A stretch of 43,309 nt of DNA from Xanthomarina sp035306705 (GTDB lineage Bacteria > Bacteroidota > Bacteroidia > Flavobacteriales > Flavobacteriaceae): assembly GCF_035306705.1 (NCBI RefSeq), contig NZ_DATGNO010000026.1:1-43309 (forward strand). The letters run 5' to 3'. Positions 15,936-24,122 of the stretch are shown in pieces. The position numbers and the translations under genes are program-made. How positions within the stretch are numbered: position 1 is the stretch's first letter; each line of letters begins with the position of its first letter. The notes below the pieces were generated by a model, which ran no database searches, was not told the DNA's origin, and was given only the letters and a program-made list of their open reading frames with translations.

Positions 15936-18900
15936 TTAGGATGATTTATAGGTTCCTAAAACATTTAAAACCCCTGGAGAACCTCCTGGTGCAAAAGTTC
16001 CATTGTTGGTGAAATTAGTAGCAGTAGGAAGATCTATGGTCCCAATTCCTTTAACCACACCATCAATACTATTTGTAAAATTAAAATTATCGGAAAACTC
16101 GAGCTCTCCAGACAGGATATCTATAATTCCCGAATTCGTACTAACAGCTGTAATTGAGGTGGTAGCTGTTCCTTCTGATTTAGTTAACAGACCAATATTA
16201 TTAAAAACATGAGATGATCCACCATTGTATGAAAGAAAATTACCATCAGATTTTAAATCTATAACTCCTAAAGCTTGATTGTTAACAATCCCGTCATTAA
16301 CAAATAAGACTCCTGTGCTTTCGTAATTAATCTGACCATTATTATTGAGAACGGAGTTGTCTTGAATATATTTACTTGCTGTGGTTAGTAAAGTTATTTT
16401 TCCTTCATTAGTTAAAGTACCTCCTCCTTTTAAATTGCCATTCTTCCAATGGACACCTGTTGGTCCTATAAAATTAAATATAGCGTTGGTATTTACTGGT
16501 ACCTGAACCTCATTGTTCCAAATTAGTTCTCCATTTAAATTACCTTCCAAAGTACCATTACAAACTATTTGAGCATTCCATTGCAGTACACTGCCACTCA
16601 AAACATTATAGGTTCCATTAGATAGATTTTTTGTTAATCCTGAAAAATTAAGAATACCACTTTCCACACTAATGGTTCCATTGTTATTGTTCACTAATAT
16701 ATCTACGCTTGATGCGCCAGTTGTTGTAGTACGTTTTAACAAACCAAAATTATTCAAAATATGTGTGGATCCCCCATTATAGGCCATGCTTGTCCCATCT
16801 GCTTTAAGGTCCATAATTCCAGTTGGCTGATTATTTACGGTTCCATTATTTATAAACATAACTCCAGAACTTTCGTAATTTATAAGCCCTTCATTATTTA
16901 AAATGGTATTTGAATTTATGTATTTACTACTGGTGCTAAGCAACGTTATTTCACTTTTATTAACTAAAATCCCCGCTCCGTCTAGGCTTCCATTTACCCA
17001 ATGGACACCTGTTGTTCCCGTAAAATCAAAATTTGCAGTAATTTCTGAGGGTACATTCACTTCAGCATTCCATATCAATTGTCCATCTAAATTACCCGTT
17101 AAATTACCAGTGAGTATAATTTGTGAATTCCAATTTAAGCTACTTCCAGCATTAACATTATATATCCCATTATTTAAATATTTGGTTAAGTTTATAAAGT
17201 TAAGGTTACCACTTTCTACTAAAATGGTACCATCATTATTGTGCAAATAGATACTTATAGTAGATGTGCCTGTTGGCACGTTACTTTTTATTAATCCACT
17301 ATTATTCAAATCGTGCACAGAACCTCCATTGTATGATATATTATTCCCATCAGCTTTTAAATTGATGATTCCAGTGGCTTCGTTATTGATTGCACCATTA
17401 TTAACAAACAAAACACCACTGCTCTCAAAATTGATATCTCCATTATTGGTTAAAACGGAATTAGTATTTATGTATTTGCTATTAGTAGTCAATAAAGTAA
17501 TTTCACTTTGGTTAATTAAAGTTCCACCGCCATTCAAATTCCCATTAGACCAATTAACTCCAGTAGTTCCAGTGAAATTGAATGTAGAAGTTGTATTATC
17601 GGGTACATTAATCTCGTTATTCCATAAGATTTCACCATCAAGAACACCATCTAAGGTTTCTGAGCAAATAATTTGAGTGTTCCAAAGAAGTGAACTGTTG
17701 TTTGCTACATTATAGGTTCCTCCTGTTAAATTTTTTGCAAGTCCTCTAAAATTAAGAATTCCGCTTTCTACAGTAATAGTTCCTGAATTGTTATTCAACA
17801 CAATGTTAATACTGGATGTACCTGAAGTAACAGAACGTTTTATCAAACCATAATTGTTTAAAATATGAGTAGAACCTCCATTATAAGATATATCATTACC
17901 GTCTGATTTTAGATTAAGAAGCCCACTTATCTCATTATTAATAGTGCCTTCATTAACAAAAAGAACACCTGTATTTTCAAAATTGATGACACCTTCATTT
18001 GTTAAAACCGTATTTCCATTTATATAACGGGAGTTGGTTTCTAGCATTGTAATCTTATTCATATTAGTAAGTATTCCACCACCTTGCAATGCCCCATTAT
18101 TCCAATGGACACCTGTATTACCAGTAAAATTAAATGTTGCTGCTACTGGAATAGAAACATTACCTACCCAATTTATTGGTCCATTAAGACTTCCTGTCAA
18201 GACTCCTTCGCAAGTAACAGTGTTTGCCCAGTTTAAAGAAGAATTTGCACTCACATTATATATACCCCCAGTTAATTTTATCAATGCGAAATTTAATGTT
18301 AATTCGCCTGCTTGAACATTAATAGTTCCTCCATCATTGTGGAGTTCTGATTGAATAGTAGCTATACCAGTAGCCGATGTGCGCTTAAGGAGCCCATAGT
18401 TATTAAATATATGGTTTGACCCTCCATTATAACTAATAAGGTTGCCAGCTGTTTGCAAATCGATAATCCCTGAAGTTCGATTGTTTAAAGTTCCATTATT
18501 GATAAACAAAGTACCTGTGCCGGTAAAATTAATGGTTCCTAGGTTATTTAAAACAGTGTTGTTATCAATGTATTTAGAACCTGTTGTAGTAATATTTATT
18601 ATTCCATTATTAGTTAAAGTACTACCCCCATTAATGCTTCCATCAGAAAAGATAATGGTTGTGTTTGCACCAAAAGAAGAAGCGTCCGTAAAATTTAGTG
18701 TGCTATTAATGGTAAATAAAGCATTTCCTTGAACACTAATAGATTTAGTAGTTCCAGTTACATTAAGGACAGCTGTACTCCCTGTAGGAATAACAACATC
18801 GTTAATTGCCGTTGGTACAGCATTCAAACTCCAATTGGCTACAGTATTCCAATTGTCGTTGGCTCCAGCACCAATCCAAGTGTTGGTTTGTGCGTTTACT

Positions 18901-18950
18901 GTTATACACAAAGTACAGAACAGTGATAACATCAGTAAAATTTTTTTCAT
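15936..18950 (-). CDS. N-terminal fragment: signal peptide plus five tandem beta-rich repeats
   Basis: 1004 aa ending at the premature TAA. A signal peptide (MKKILLMLSLFCTLCITVNAQ) precedes NTWIGAGANDNWNTVANWS, the usual first strand of autotransporter-like or G8-type beta-solenoid surface proteins. Five repeats of about 183 aa follow; each has a TGVHWxNGxLxGGG segment, SKYIxxNxVLxNxGxINFE, GVLFVNxGxxNN, YNGGSxHxLNN and GTIxVESGxLNF. The sequence is rich in N, G, T and S and almost lacks cysteine, as expected for a solenoid stalk. It ends GSPGVLNVLGTYKSS. Without the sorting domain it would probably stay in the periplasm or be degraded. Confidence 0.75.
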   Translation of the reverse strand: MKKILLMLSLFCTLCITVNAQTNTWIGAGANDNWNTVANWSLNAVPTAINDVVIPTGSTAVLNVTGTTKSISVQGNALFTINSTLNFTDASSFGANTTIIFSDGSINGGSTLTNNGIINITTTGSKYIDNNTVLNNLGTINFTGTGTLFINNGTLNNRTSGIIDLQTAGNLISYNGGSNHIFNNYGLLKRTSATGIATIQSELHNDGGTINVQAGELTLNFALIKLTGGIYNVSANSSLNWANTVTCEGVLTGSLNGPINWVGNVSIPVAATFNFTGNTGVHWNNGALQGGGILTNMNKITMLETNSRYINGNTVLTNEGVINFENTGVLFVNEGTINNEISGLLNLKSDGNDISYNGGSTHILNNYGLIKRSVTSGTSSINIVLNNNSGTITVESGILNFRGLAKNLTGGTYNVANNSSLLWNTQIICSETLDGVLDGEILWNNEINVPDNTTSTFNFTGTTGVNWSNGNLNGGGTLINQSEITLLTTNSKYINTNSVLTNNGDINFESSGVLFVNNGAINNEATGIINLKADGNNISYNGGSVHDLNNSGLIKSNVPTGTSTISIYLHNNDGTILVESGNLNFINLTKYLNNGIYNVNAGSSLNWNSQIILTGNLTGNLDGQLIWNAEVNVPSEITANFDFTGTTGVHWVNGSLDGAGILVNKSEITLLSTSSKYINSNTILNNEGLINYESSGVMFINNGTVNNQPTGIMDLKADGTSMAYNGGSTHILNNFGLLKRTTTTGASSVDILVNNNNGTISVESGILNFSGLTKNLSNGTYNVLSGSVLQWNAQIVCNGTLEGNLNGELIWNNEVQVPVNTNAIFNFIGPTGVHWKNGNLKGGGTLTNEGKITLLTTASKYIQDNSVLNNNGQINYESTGVLFVNDGIVNNQALGVIDLKSDGNFLSYNGGSSHVFNNIGLLTKSEGTATTSITAVSTNSGIIDILSGELEFSDNFNFTNSIDGVVKGIGTIDLPTATNFTNNGTFAPGGSPGVLNVLGTYKSS
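16090..18640 (-). repeat. Five coding tandem repeats of about 550 bp
   Basis: The S(K/R)YI motif recurs near positions 18570, 18022, 17470, 16917 and 16370, giving periods of about 549-552 bp (183-184 codons). All copies stay in frame. Middle copies (2-4) look most alike; copy 1 and the distal end are more divergent. Such repeats can expand or contract by recombination. Confidence 0.85.
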
Positions 18951-19039
18951 TTGATTATGTTTTAAGAGTTAAACTACTGTCAAATGCCATTCAGAATTCT
19001 TAAGATTTAAATGTAAACATGAAGGATTCCTCGTGTCTT

Positions 19040-19096
19040 GATTAATAGCATGTAATTGATTATACAAGTACATCGAAACAAACTTAAAATGTGAGC
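19040..19096 (+). repeat. Intergenic repeat copy 3
   Basis: GATTAATAG at the start, ATCG in the middle and AAAATGTGAGC at the end match copies 1 and 2 (14605-14648, 14721-14763), with about 13 extra bases internally. It lies upstream of the split surface-protein gene, opposite to the other two copies, and is again followed closely by a minus-strand terminator. The rest of the 264-bp gap 18951-19214 shows no ORF. Confidence 0.45.
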
Positions 19097-19110
19097 GAAA
19101 ATTTTAAAAT

Positions 19111-19141
19111 AAAAAAACCCAACATTTTCATGTTGGGCTTT
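19111..19141 (-). terminator. Rho-independent terminator of the nqr operon
   Basis: Minus-strand stem CCCAACAT / ATGTTGGG (19118-19137) with a 4-nt loop, followed by a T-run (19117-19111). It lies about 75 bp beyond the nqrF stop. Confidence 0.8.
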
Positions 19142-19214
19142 AAATTCCTGAAAAGTCAGGAGTCAATTTTATATTGGAAGAATCTTCTATTAGATTCCTG
19201 TTTGCACAGGAATA

Positions 19215-20525
19215 TTATCCTCCAAAGTCGTCGAAACGAATATTCTCATCTGGGATTCCGAAATCCTCTCCCATTTTCTGAACGGCTTTGTTCATTAATG
19301 GAGGACCACAGAAGTACAATTCAATATCTTCTGGAGTTTCATGATGGTCTAAATAGTTTTCAATAACACAGTTATGAATGAATCCTACAAACCCATCTCC
19401 AGGCGCATCGATATTTTCTTTCACTTTCCAGTTATCTTCTGGTGCAGGTTCAGATAATGCCAAATAGAATTTAAAGTTAGGGAAATCTCTCTCTAATTCA
19501 TGGAAATGCTCTAAGTAGAACAACTCACGTTTAGAACGTCCACCATACCAATAAGTTACTTTTCTACCAGTTTTTAAGGTTTTGAATAGGTGATATAAGT
19601 GAGAACGCATTGGCGCCATTCCAGCTCCTCCACCAACATATAGCATTTCTGATTGAGACTCATTAATAAAGAACTCACCATAAGGTCCAGAAATAATTAC
19701 TTTATCTCCTGCTTTCTGATTAAAAATATAAGAAGAAGCAATTCCTGGATTGACATCCATCCAACCGCCTTTTGCGCGATCGAAAGGTGGAGTTGCAATT
19801 CGAACATTTAACATAATCTCACGTCCTTCTGCTGGATAAGAAGCCATAGAATAAGCTCTTTCTACAGTTTCCGTGTTTTTCATCACTAATGGCCAAAGCT
19901 TAAACTTGTCCCATTCTGCTTGAAACTTATCTGGTGTTTCATGCTCTTCTGGATGAGCTGTAATGTCCATGTCTTCAAACTTTATCTCACAAGTTGGAAT
20001 TTCAATTTGAATATATCCACCAGCTTTATATCCCATGTCTTCAGGAATTTCAACAACAAATTCCTTAATAAATGAAGCTACATTATAGTTACGTACAACG
20101 GTTGCTTCCCATTTTTTAATACCAAACACTTCTTCAGGAATGGTAATTTCCATATCTTGTTTTACTTTTACCTGACAAGATAAACGAACTCCGTCTTGTA
20201 ATTCTCTACGGGTAAAATGAGGTGTTTCTGTAGGAAGAGCTTCACCTCCTCCAGATAAAACATGACATTCGCATTGAATACATGTTCCACCACCACCACA
20301 AGCGGATGGTAAAAATATTTTTTGTGAACTTAACGTAGTTAATAAACTCCCACCAGAAGCTACTTGAATAGTTTTCTCTCCATTAATTATAATCTTTACT
20401 GGACCAGATGGCGATAATTTTTGTTTTACAACTAATAACAACGCAACTAATAACAATGTAATTATTAAGAAAGCGACTACTGTTATAATAACTGTCCCTA
20501 AGGTACTTGCTGCTAATACTATCAT
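19215..20525 (-). CDS. nqrF: Na+-translocating NADH:quinone reductase subunit F (NADH-oxidising)
   Basis: 436 aa, slightly longer than proteobacterial NqrF. An N-terminal membrane helix (about 8-34) is followed by a [2Fe-2S] ferredoxin domain with cysteines C76, C82, C85 and C117 (SACGGGGTCIQCECHV and RLSCQVK). The FAD domain contains RAYSMASYP, and the NADH domain contains GGGAGMAPMRSHLYHL, YWYGGRSKRELFY and YFCGPPLMNKAV; the C terminus is IRFDDFGG. It takes electrons from NADH on the cytoplasmic side and passes them via FAD and the cluster into the complex. It is the last gene of the operon, starting 1 bp after the nqrE stop. Its C terminus is 215 bp from the gap that contains repeat copy 3 and the operon terminator. 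Confidence 0.98.
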   Translation of the reverse strand: MIVLAASTLGTVIITVVAFLIITLLLVALLLVVKQKLSPSGPVKIIINGEKTIQVASGGSLLTTLSSQKIFLPSACGGGGTCIQCECHVLSGGGEALPTETPHFTRRELQDGVRLSCQVKVKQDMEITIPEEVFGIKKWEATVVRNYNVASFIKEFVVEIPEDMGYKAGGYIQIEIPTCEIKFEDMDITAHPEEHETPDKFQAEWDKFKLWPLVMKNTETVERAYSMASYPAEGREIMLNVRIATPPFDRAKGGWMDVNPGIASSYIFNQKAGDKVIISGPYGEFFINESQSEMLYVGGGAGMAPMRSHLYHLFKTLKTGRKVTYWYGGRSKRELFYLEHFHELERDFPNFKFYLALSEPAPEDNWKVKENIDAPGDGFVGFIHNCVIENYLDHHETPEDIELYFCGPPLMNKAVQKMGEDFGIPDENIRFDDFGG

Positions 20526-20526
20526 G

Positions 20527-21303
20527 TTACTCTTTTATTGTGTTGTTAGCTAAAGTTTTGTCTTCTTTAGGTGTATCGTTTATACTTTCAGTCTGTTCTG
20601 AATCTTCAACAGTATTTAAAGACACTTTTGGTTGGGTTTCTTCCTGCACTTGTGCCGTTTTGGTTTCGGTTGCAACTTCTTCATCACCTCCTGTTAACAT
20701 ACCACCAAAACTCATAAACCCAATGGCCATTAATCCTGTAATAATAAATGTAATTCCTAAACCTCTTAATGGCGCAGGTACATTTGAATATCTAATTTTT
20801 TCACGAATAGCTGCAATGGCTAAAATGGCTAAAAACCATCCAATTCCAGAACCTACTCCGTAAGTTGTTGCCAATGCTAAAGTTGGTATTTCTCTTGATT
20901 GCATAAACAATGAGCCTCCCAAAATAGCACAGTTTACAGCAATAAGTGGCAAAAAGATACCTAAGGAGTTATAAAGTGCCGGAGAGAATTTCTCAACTAT
21001 TATTTCTACTAATTGTACCATAGTTGCAATGGTAGCAATAAACATAATAAAAGAAAGGAAACCTAAATCGTAATCGGCATACTCAGGTCCTAACCAAACT
21101 AAAGCTCCAGGTTGTAATAGATATTGATCCAGTAACCAGTTTAATGGTACTGTTATAGCTAATACAAAAATAACTGCTGCACCAAGTCCAACTGCTGTAT
21201 TAACTCTTTTAGACACGGCTAGGTACGAACACATTCCAAGGAATACTGAAAATACCATGTTATCTATAAATATCGATTTGAAAAATAATTCTATATGTTC
21301 CAT
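20527..21303 (-). CDS. nqrE: Na+-translocating NADH:quinone reductase subunit E, with long acidic tail
   Basis: 258 aa from ATG 21303; an ORF extension to 21366 adds residues not typical of the family, whose members begin MEH(x)xLFFKSIF. Six membrane helices are expected. The cysteines that bind the intramembrane iron centre with NqrD are C25 (FLGMCSYLA) and C125 (AVNCAILGG). The core ends near FMSFGGMLTGG; about 50 further residues are hydrophilic and rich in E, T, K and Q, with no counterpart in the roughly 200-aa proteobacterial proteins. The gene is separated from nqrD by a 117-bp spacer with short repeats and followed after 1 bp by nqrF. Confidence 0.97.
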   Translation of the reverse strand: MEHIELFFKSIFIDNMVFSVFLGMCSYLAVSKRVNTAVGLGAAVIFVLAITVPLNWLLDQYLLQPGALVWLGPEYADYDLGFLSFIMFIATIATMVQLVEIIVEKFSPALYNSLGIFLPLIAVNCAILGGSLFMQSREIPTLALATTYGVGSGIGWFLAILAIAAIREKIRYSNVPAPLRGLGITFIITGLMAIGFMSFGGMLTGGDEEVATETKTAQVQEETQPKVSLNTVEDSEQTESINDTPKEDKTLANNTIKE

Positions 21304-21420
21304 TTTATAAGTTATAAGTTTTAAGTACTTAAAGTGCCTAAAATCATTTTTTTTAATGTTCAGCATTCAGTGTTCAGCGTTCAGTAAGTGCTTACTGTGA
21401 CTGCCAACTGCTTACTAATT
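21304..21420. repeat. Spacer inside the nqr operon with heptad repeats and palindromes
   Basis: Between nqrD and nqrE, where other gaps in the operon are 1-3 bp (except nqrA-nqrB). It contains four tandem heptads of the form (G/A)TTCAG(C/T) at 21358-21385, a GTAAG-TG-CTTAC inverted repeat at 21384-21395, a related ACTGCTTACT at the end, and a perfect 14-bp palindrome TTTAAGTACTTAAA at 21320-21333. No ORF. It could form RNA structure or be a small repetitive insertion. Confidence 0.6.
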
Positions 21421-22065
21421 TTAGTCTTCTATTAAAGCTTTATTTCTACTACGTTGAACCCAAATAATAATACCTACAACTATTAAAGCCATTGGAGGCA
21501 TAATCATAAATCCATTGTTTTCGTATCCGGTTGCGTACAATCCTGTTTTTGCAATTGGATCTCCCAACACAGGAATTCCAAATAAGGTTCCAGACCCCAA
21601 TAACTCTCTAAAGAATCCTACAATGATCAAAATAACACCATATCCTAAAGCATTTCCAATTCCATCTAGGAAAGAACGCCAAGGTCCGTTTCCTAAAGCA
21701 AAGGCTTCAAAACGTCCCATAATGATACAGTTGGTAATAATTAAACCAACAAATACGGATAGGGTTTTACTCAACTCGTATGCAAACGCTTTAAGTACCA
21801 AGTCTACTACAATTACAAGTGCCGCAACTACAATAAGTTGCACGATGATCCGAATTTTTGAAGGAATAATATTTCGCATTAATGAAATAACCACGTTCCC
21901 CATTCCAAGTACAAACAATACTGAAATTGCCATAACTAAAGATGCTTTTAGCTCGGCAGTAATTGCTAAAGCAGAACAAATACCAAGTACTTGAATAGTA
22001 ATTGGGTTATCATCCGCTAAAGGATCTAATATTAGTTTGGCATCTTTTTTTGATAAAAGTCCCAT
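21421..22065 (-). CDS. nqrD: Na+-translocating NADH:quinone reductase subunit D
   Basis: 214 aa, integral membrane protein with about six helices, typical family length. Cysteines C30 (VLGICSALAIT) and C113 (IITNCIIMGR) correspond to those that, with NqrE, hold an iron centre in the membrane. NqrD and NqrE are pseudo-symmetric homologues. It lies 3 bp after nqrC; the next gene, nqrE, follows a 117-bp repeat-bearing spacer. Assignment is firm from full-length similarity. Confidence 0.97.
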   Translation of the reverse strand: MGLLSKKDAKLILDPLADDNPITIQVLGICSALAITAELKASLVMAISVLFVLGMGNVVISLMRNIIPSKIRIIVQLIVVAALVIVVDLVLKAFAYELSKTLSVFVGLIITNCIIMGRFEAFALGNGPWRSFLDGIGNALGYGVILIIVGFFRELLGSGTLFGIPVLGDPIAKTGLYATGYENNGFMIMPPMALIVVGIIIWVQRSRNKALIED

Positions 22066-22068
22066 AAA

Positions 22069-22818
22069 TTAATTGTTTTTTAAGGTTTTAAAATAAGGCA
22101 CGTATAATCTCAATTCGTTTCTTAACATAGCCGAAACACCATCTCCAGTAATAGTAGCGCCTGCTATGGCATCTACAGCATTATCGGTTTTGTCCAAGTT
22201 TAATGGATCTGCATTTCCTTTGGCCACGTTAACACCCACAAATTTCCCGTTGTGCATAAGATCTTCTCCAATAAAATCGTCCATAAAGAAACGTTTGTTA
22301 ATGTTGGCTCCAAGTCCAGCTGTTTCACCTTTATGATCGAATAAAATACCTTGTATTACCATATCCTCATCTAAGGCAACAAATGCCCAAATAGCATCCC
22401 AAAGACCTTTTCCTAAAATTGGAACGATATAGTATGTTTTTCCGTCCTTATCTTCACCTATAAATAAAGGTAATCTTCTTTCTAACCCAGCTTTTGCGTT
22501 TGTTTGCTCTTTCTTAACATCTATTAAATAAGCCTGGTCATCTTCTGTAACTTTATCTCCTTGAATAATAAGTTGTTTTTTAATATTTTCCGCAAACAAT
22601 TTAGGCGCCTCTTCTGTAGAAACGAAAATAGCATTGGTATCATCATTGTCATTTATCCCCATAGCATACAAAATGTTTTGTTGCTTTTCCAACTCTCTGT
22701 TAGTCGTAATCCTATCTTTTAAGGATGACGATGCATAAGCTAGTAAGGAACCAACTACTAGTACCATTCCTATGGCAAAAATAATGGTATATGAATTTTT
22801 ATCTGTTCTCTTTTCCAT
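22069..22818 (-). CDS. nqrC: Na+-translocating NADH:quinone reductase subunit C (FMN-carrying)
   Basis: 249 aa with one N-terminal membrane helix (about 10-31) and a periplasmic FMN-binding domain. The flavinylation motif is DAIAGATITGDGVSAM, with T222 as the expected phosphoester-linked residue, preceded by the conserved GKGLWDAIWAFVAL and DHKGETAGLGANI stretches. The FMN would be attached by the ApbE encoded at 6566-7552. It starts 2 bp after nqrB and ends 3 bp before nqrD. Confidence 0.97.
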   Translation of the reverse strand: MEKRTDKNSYTIIFAIGMVLVVGSLLAYASSSLKDRITTNRELEKQQNILYAMGINDNDDTNAIFVSTEEAPKLFAENIKKQLIIQGDKVTEDDQAYLIDVKKEQTNAKAGLERRLPLFIGEDKDGKTYYIVPILGKGLWDAIWAFVALDEDMVIQGILFDHKGETAGLGANINKRFFMDDFIGEDLMHNGKFVGVNVAKGNADPLNLDKTDNAVDAIAGATITGDGVSAMLRNELRLYVPYFKTLKNN

Positions 22819-22820
22819 TG

Positions 22821-24020
22821 TTAAGCGTTTTTAACTTTAAGACGTTTCGTTCTATGTTTAACATTTCCTTTAACTACGTAATGGTCGATAGTTGGTGCAA
22901 ACACGTTCATTAATAAGATAGCTAACATAACTCCTTCTGGATAGGCTGGATTAAATACTCGAATTAAAATAGAAATAAATCCTATTAAAAAACCGTAGAT
23001 CCATTTTCCTTTATTTGTTTGTGAAGCTGTAACTGGGTCTGTTGCCATAAATACAATACCAAAGGCAAATCCACCAAGTAGCAGATGTTCCCAATAAGGC
23101 GTACTCATTAATCCGTAGAATTTACTTGTTTCTGAAATAACATCGGCATTAACAAGGCCATTAAAAATGAGTCCCATAACCAAGGCGCCAACTACAGAGG
23201 ACAACATAATTTTTCCACTTCCAATTTTAGTGAAGATTAAAAATAATCCTCCCAATAATATTAAGAGAGTAGATGTTTCTCCTACCGAACCTGGAATAAT
23301 TCCTATAAACATATCCCAAACAGAATACACAACATCCTTGCCTTGTGCCAAGGTTCCTAAAATGGTTTCCCCAGAAATAGCATCTAGATTTTGTCCTGCT
23401 GCAATAGCTTCATCTCTAGCAACCGCTCCATGTACCCATACTTTATCTCCAGACATCCATGTAGGATAAGCAAAGAATAAAAAGGCACGAATGGTTAAGG
23501 CTGGATTTAAAATATTCATTCCTGTTCCACCAAAAACTTCTTTTCCAATAACAACACCAAACGCTATTGCTACTGCAAGCATCCATAGTGGCGTATCTAT
23601 TGGTACAATTAAAGGAACTAGCATTCCAGTTACTAAATAACCTTCTTCTACTTCGTGACCTTTAATTACCGCAAATAAAAATTCGATGGCTAAACCTACA
23701 CCATAGGATACGATTACTAGAGGTAATACTTTAATCAATCCGATGTAGAACGCATCCCACGATAAAAAATCTACTGGTGTACCAAATGCAATGTGATGTT
23801 GATATCCAGCATTGAACATACCGAAAATCAAACATGGCACCAAAGCCATAATCACAGTATTCATGGTACGCTTTAAATCGTCTGCTACTTTAATATGAGT
23901 TCCATTATGTGTGGTCTCATTTGGTAAGTATAAAAAAGTATGTAGCGCGTTAAACGCAGGAGCCATCTTGGTTCCTCTATACTTTTCTTTTAAATTATGT
24001 AATGTGCTTTTTAAACCCAT
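22821..24020 (-). CDS. nqrB: Na+-translocating NADH:quinone reductase subunit B (FMN-carrying membrane subunit)
   Basis: 399 aa with about ten membrane helices. The flavinylation motif is DAISGETILG, giving T219 as the FMN-bound threonine. Other conserved segments are GKEVFGGTGMNILNPAL and ATDPVTASQTNKGKWIYG. NqrB also carries riboflavin and takes part in sodium transfer and quinone reduction in known complexes. It follows nqrA after a 102-bp gap in which I found no clear terminator or TAnnTTTG element, and precedes nqrC by 2 bp. Confidence 0.97.
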   Translation of the reverse strand: MGLKSTLHNLKEKYRGTKMAPAFNALHTFLYLPNETTHNGTHIKVADDLKRTMNTVIMALVPCLIFGMFNAGYQHHIAFGTPVDFLSWDAFYIGLIKVLPLVIVSYGVGLAIEFLFAVIKGHEVEEGYLVTGMLVPLIVPIDTPLWMLAVAIAFGVVIGKEVFGGTGMNILNPALTIRAFLFFAYPTWMSGDKVWVHGAVARDEAIAAGQNLDAISGETILGTLAQGKDVVYSVWDMFIGIIPGSVGETSTLLILLGGLFLIFTKIGSGKIMLSSVVGALVMGLIFNGLVNADVISETSKFYGLMSTPYWEHLLLGGFAFGIVFMATDPVTASQTNKGKWIYGFLIGFISILIRVFNPAYPEGVMLAILLMNVFAPTIDHYVVKGNVKHRTKRLKVKNA

Positions 24021-24122
24021 TTTTTTAGTATTTCATTAAGGTTGCATGTTACCGCTACCATTATTTCGAGTTAATTATATGATATCGTAAAACTAAATTT
24101 AATTGTTATTATTCTCAGATAA

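Larger units (their letters stand above)
14883..18950 (-). pseudogene. Large T9SS repeat surface-protein gene interrupted by one in-frame stop
   Basis: From ATG 18950 to the stop at 14883 a single reading frame holds, broken only by TAA at 15938-15936. Without that codon the product would be about 1355 aa: signal peptide, five tandem repeats of about 183 aa, a link region, HYR-like immunoglobulin-type domains and a type A T9SS sorting domain. Translation directly after the stop (TSVLDVELNGLVQGQEYDF) continues the expected link between the GGSPGVLNVLGTY strand and the next strand, so no frame shift or missing sequence is needed. The upstream part keeps the export signal but loses the sorting domain; the downstream part keeps the sorting domain but has no signal peptide. 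Recent inactivation, a phase-variable state or a sequencing error are all possible. Confidence 0.8.

Noticed and set aside
16090..18640. CRISPR or other non-coding repeat array
   Set aside because: Units are about 550 bp, fully coding and in frame.
16903..18732. Series of 90-136-codon plus-strand ORFs
   Set aside because: Antisense shadows of the tandem-repeat gene; they recur with its period and resemble no protein family.
21515..21994. 159-codon plus-strand ORF
   Set aside because: Antisense to nqrD, a clear essential subunit of the pump.
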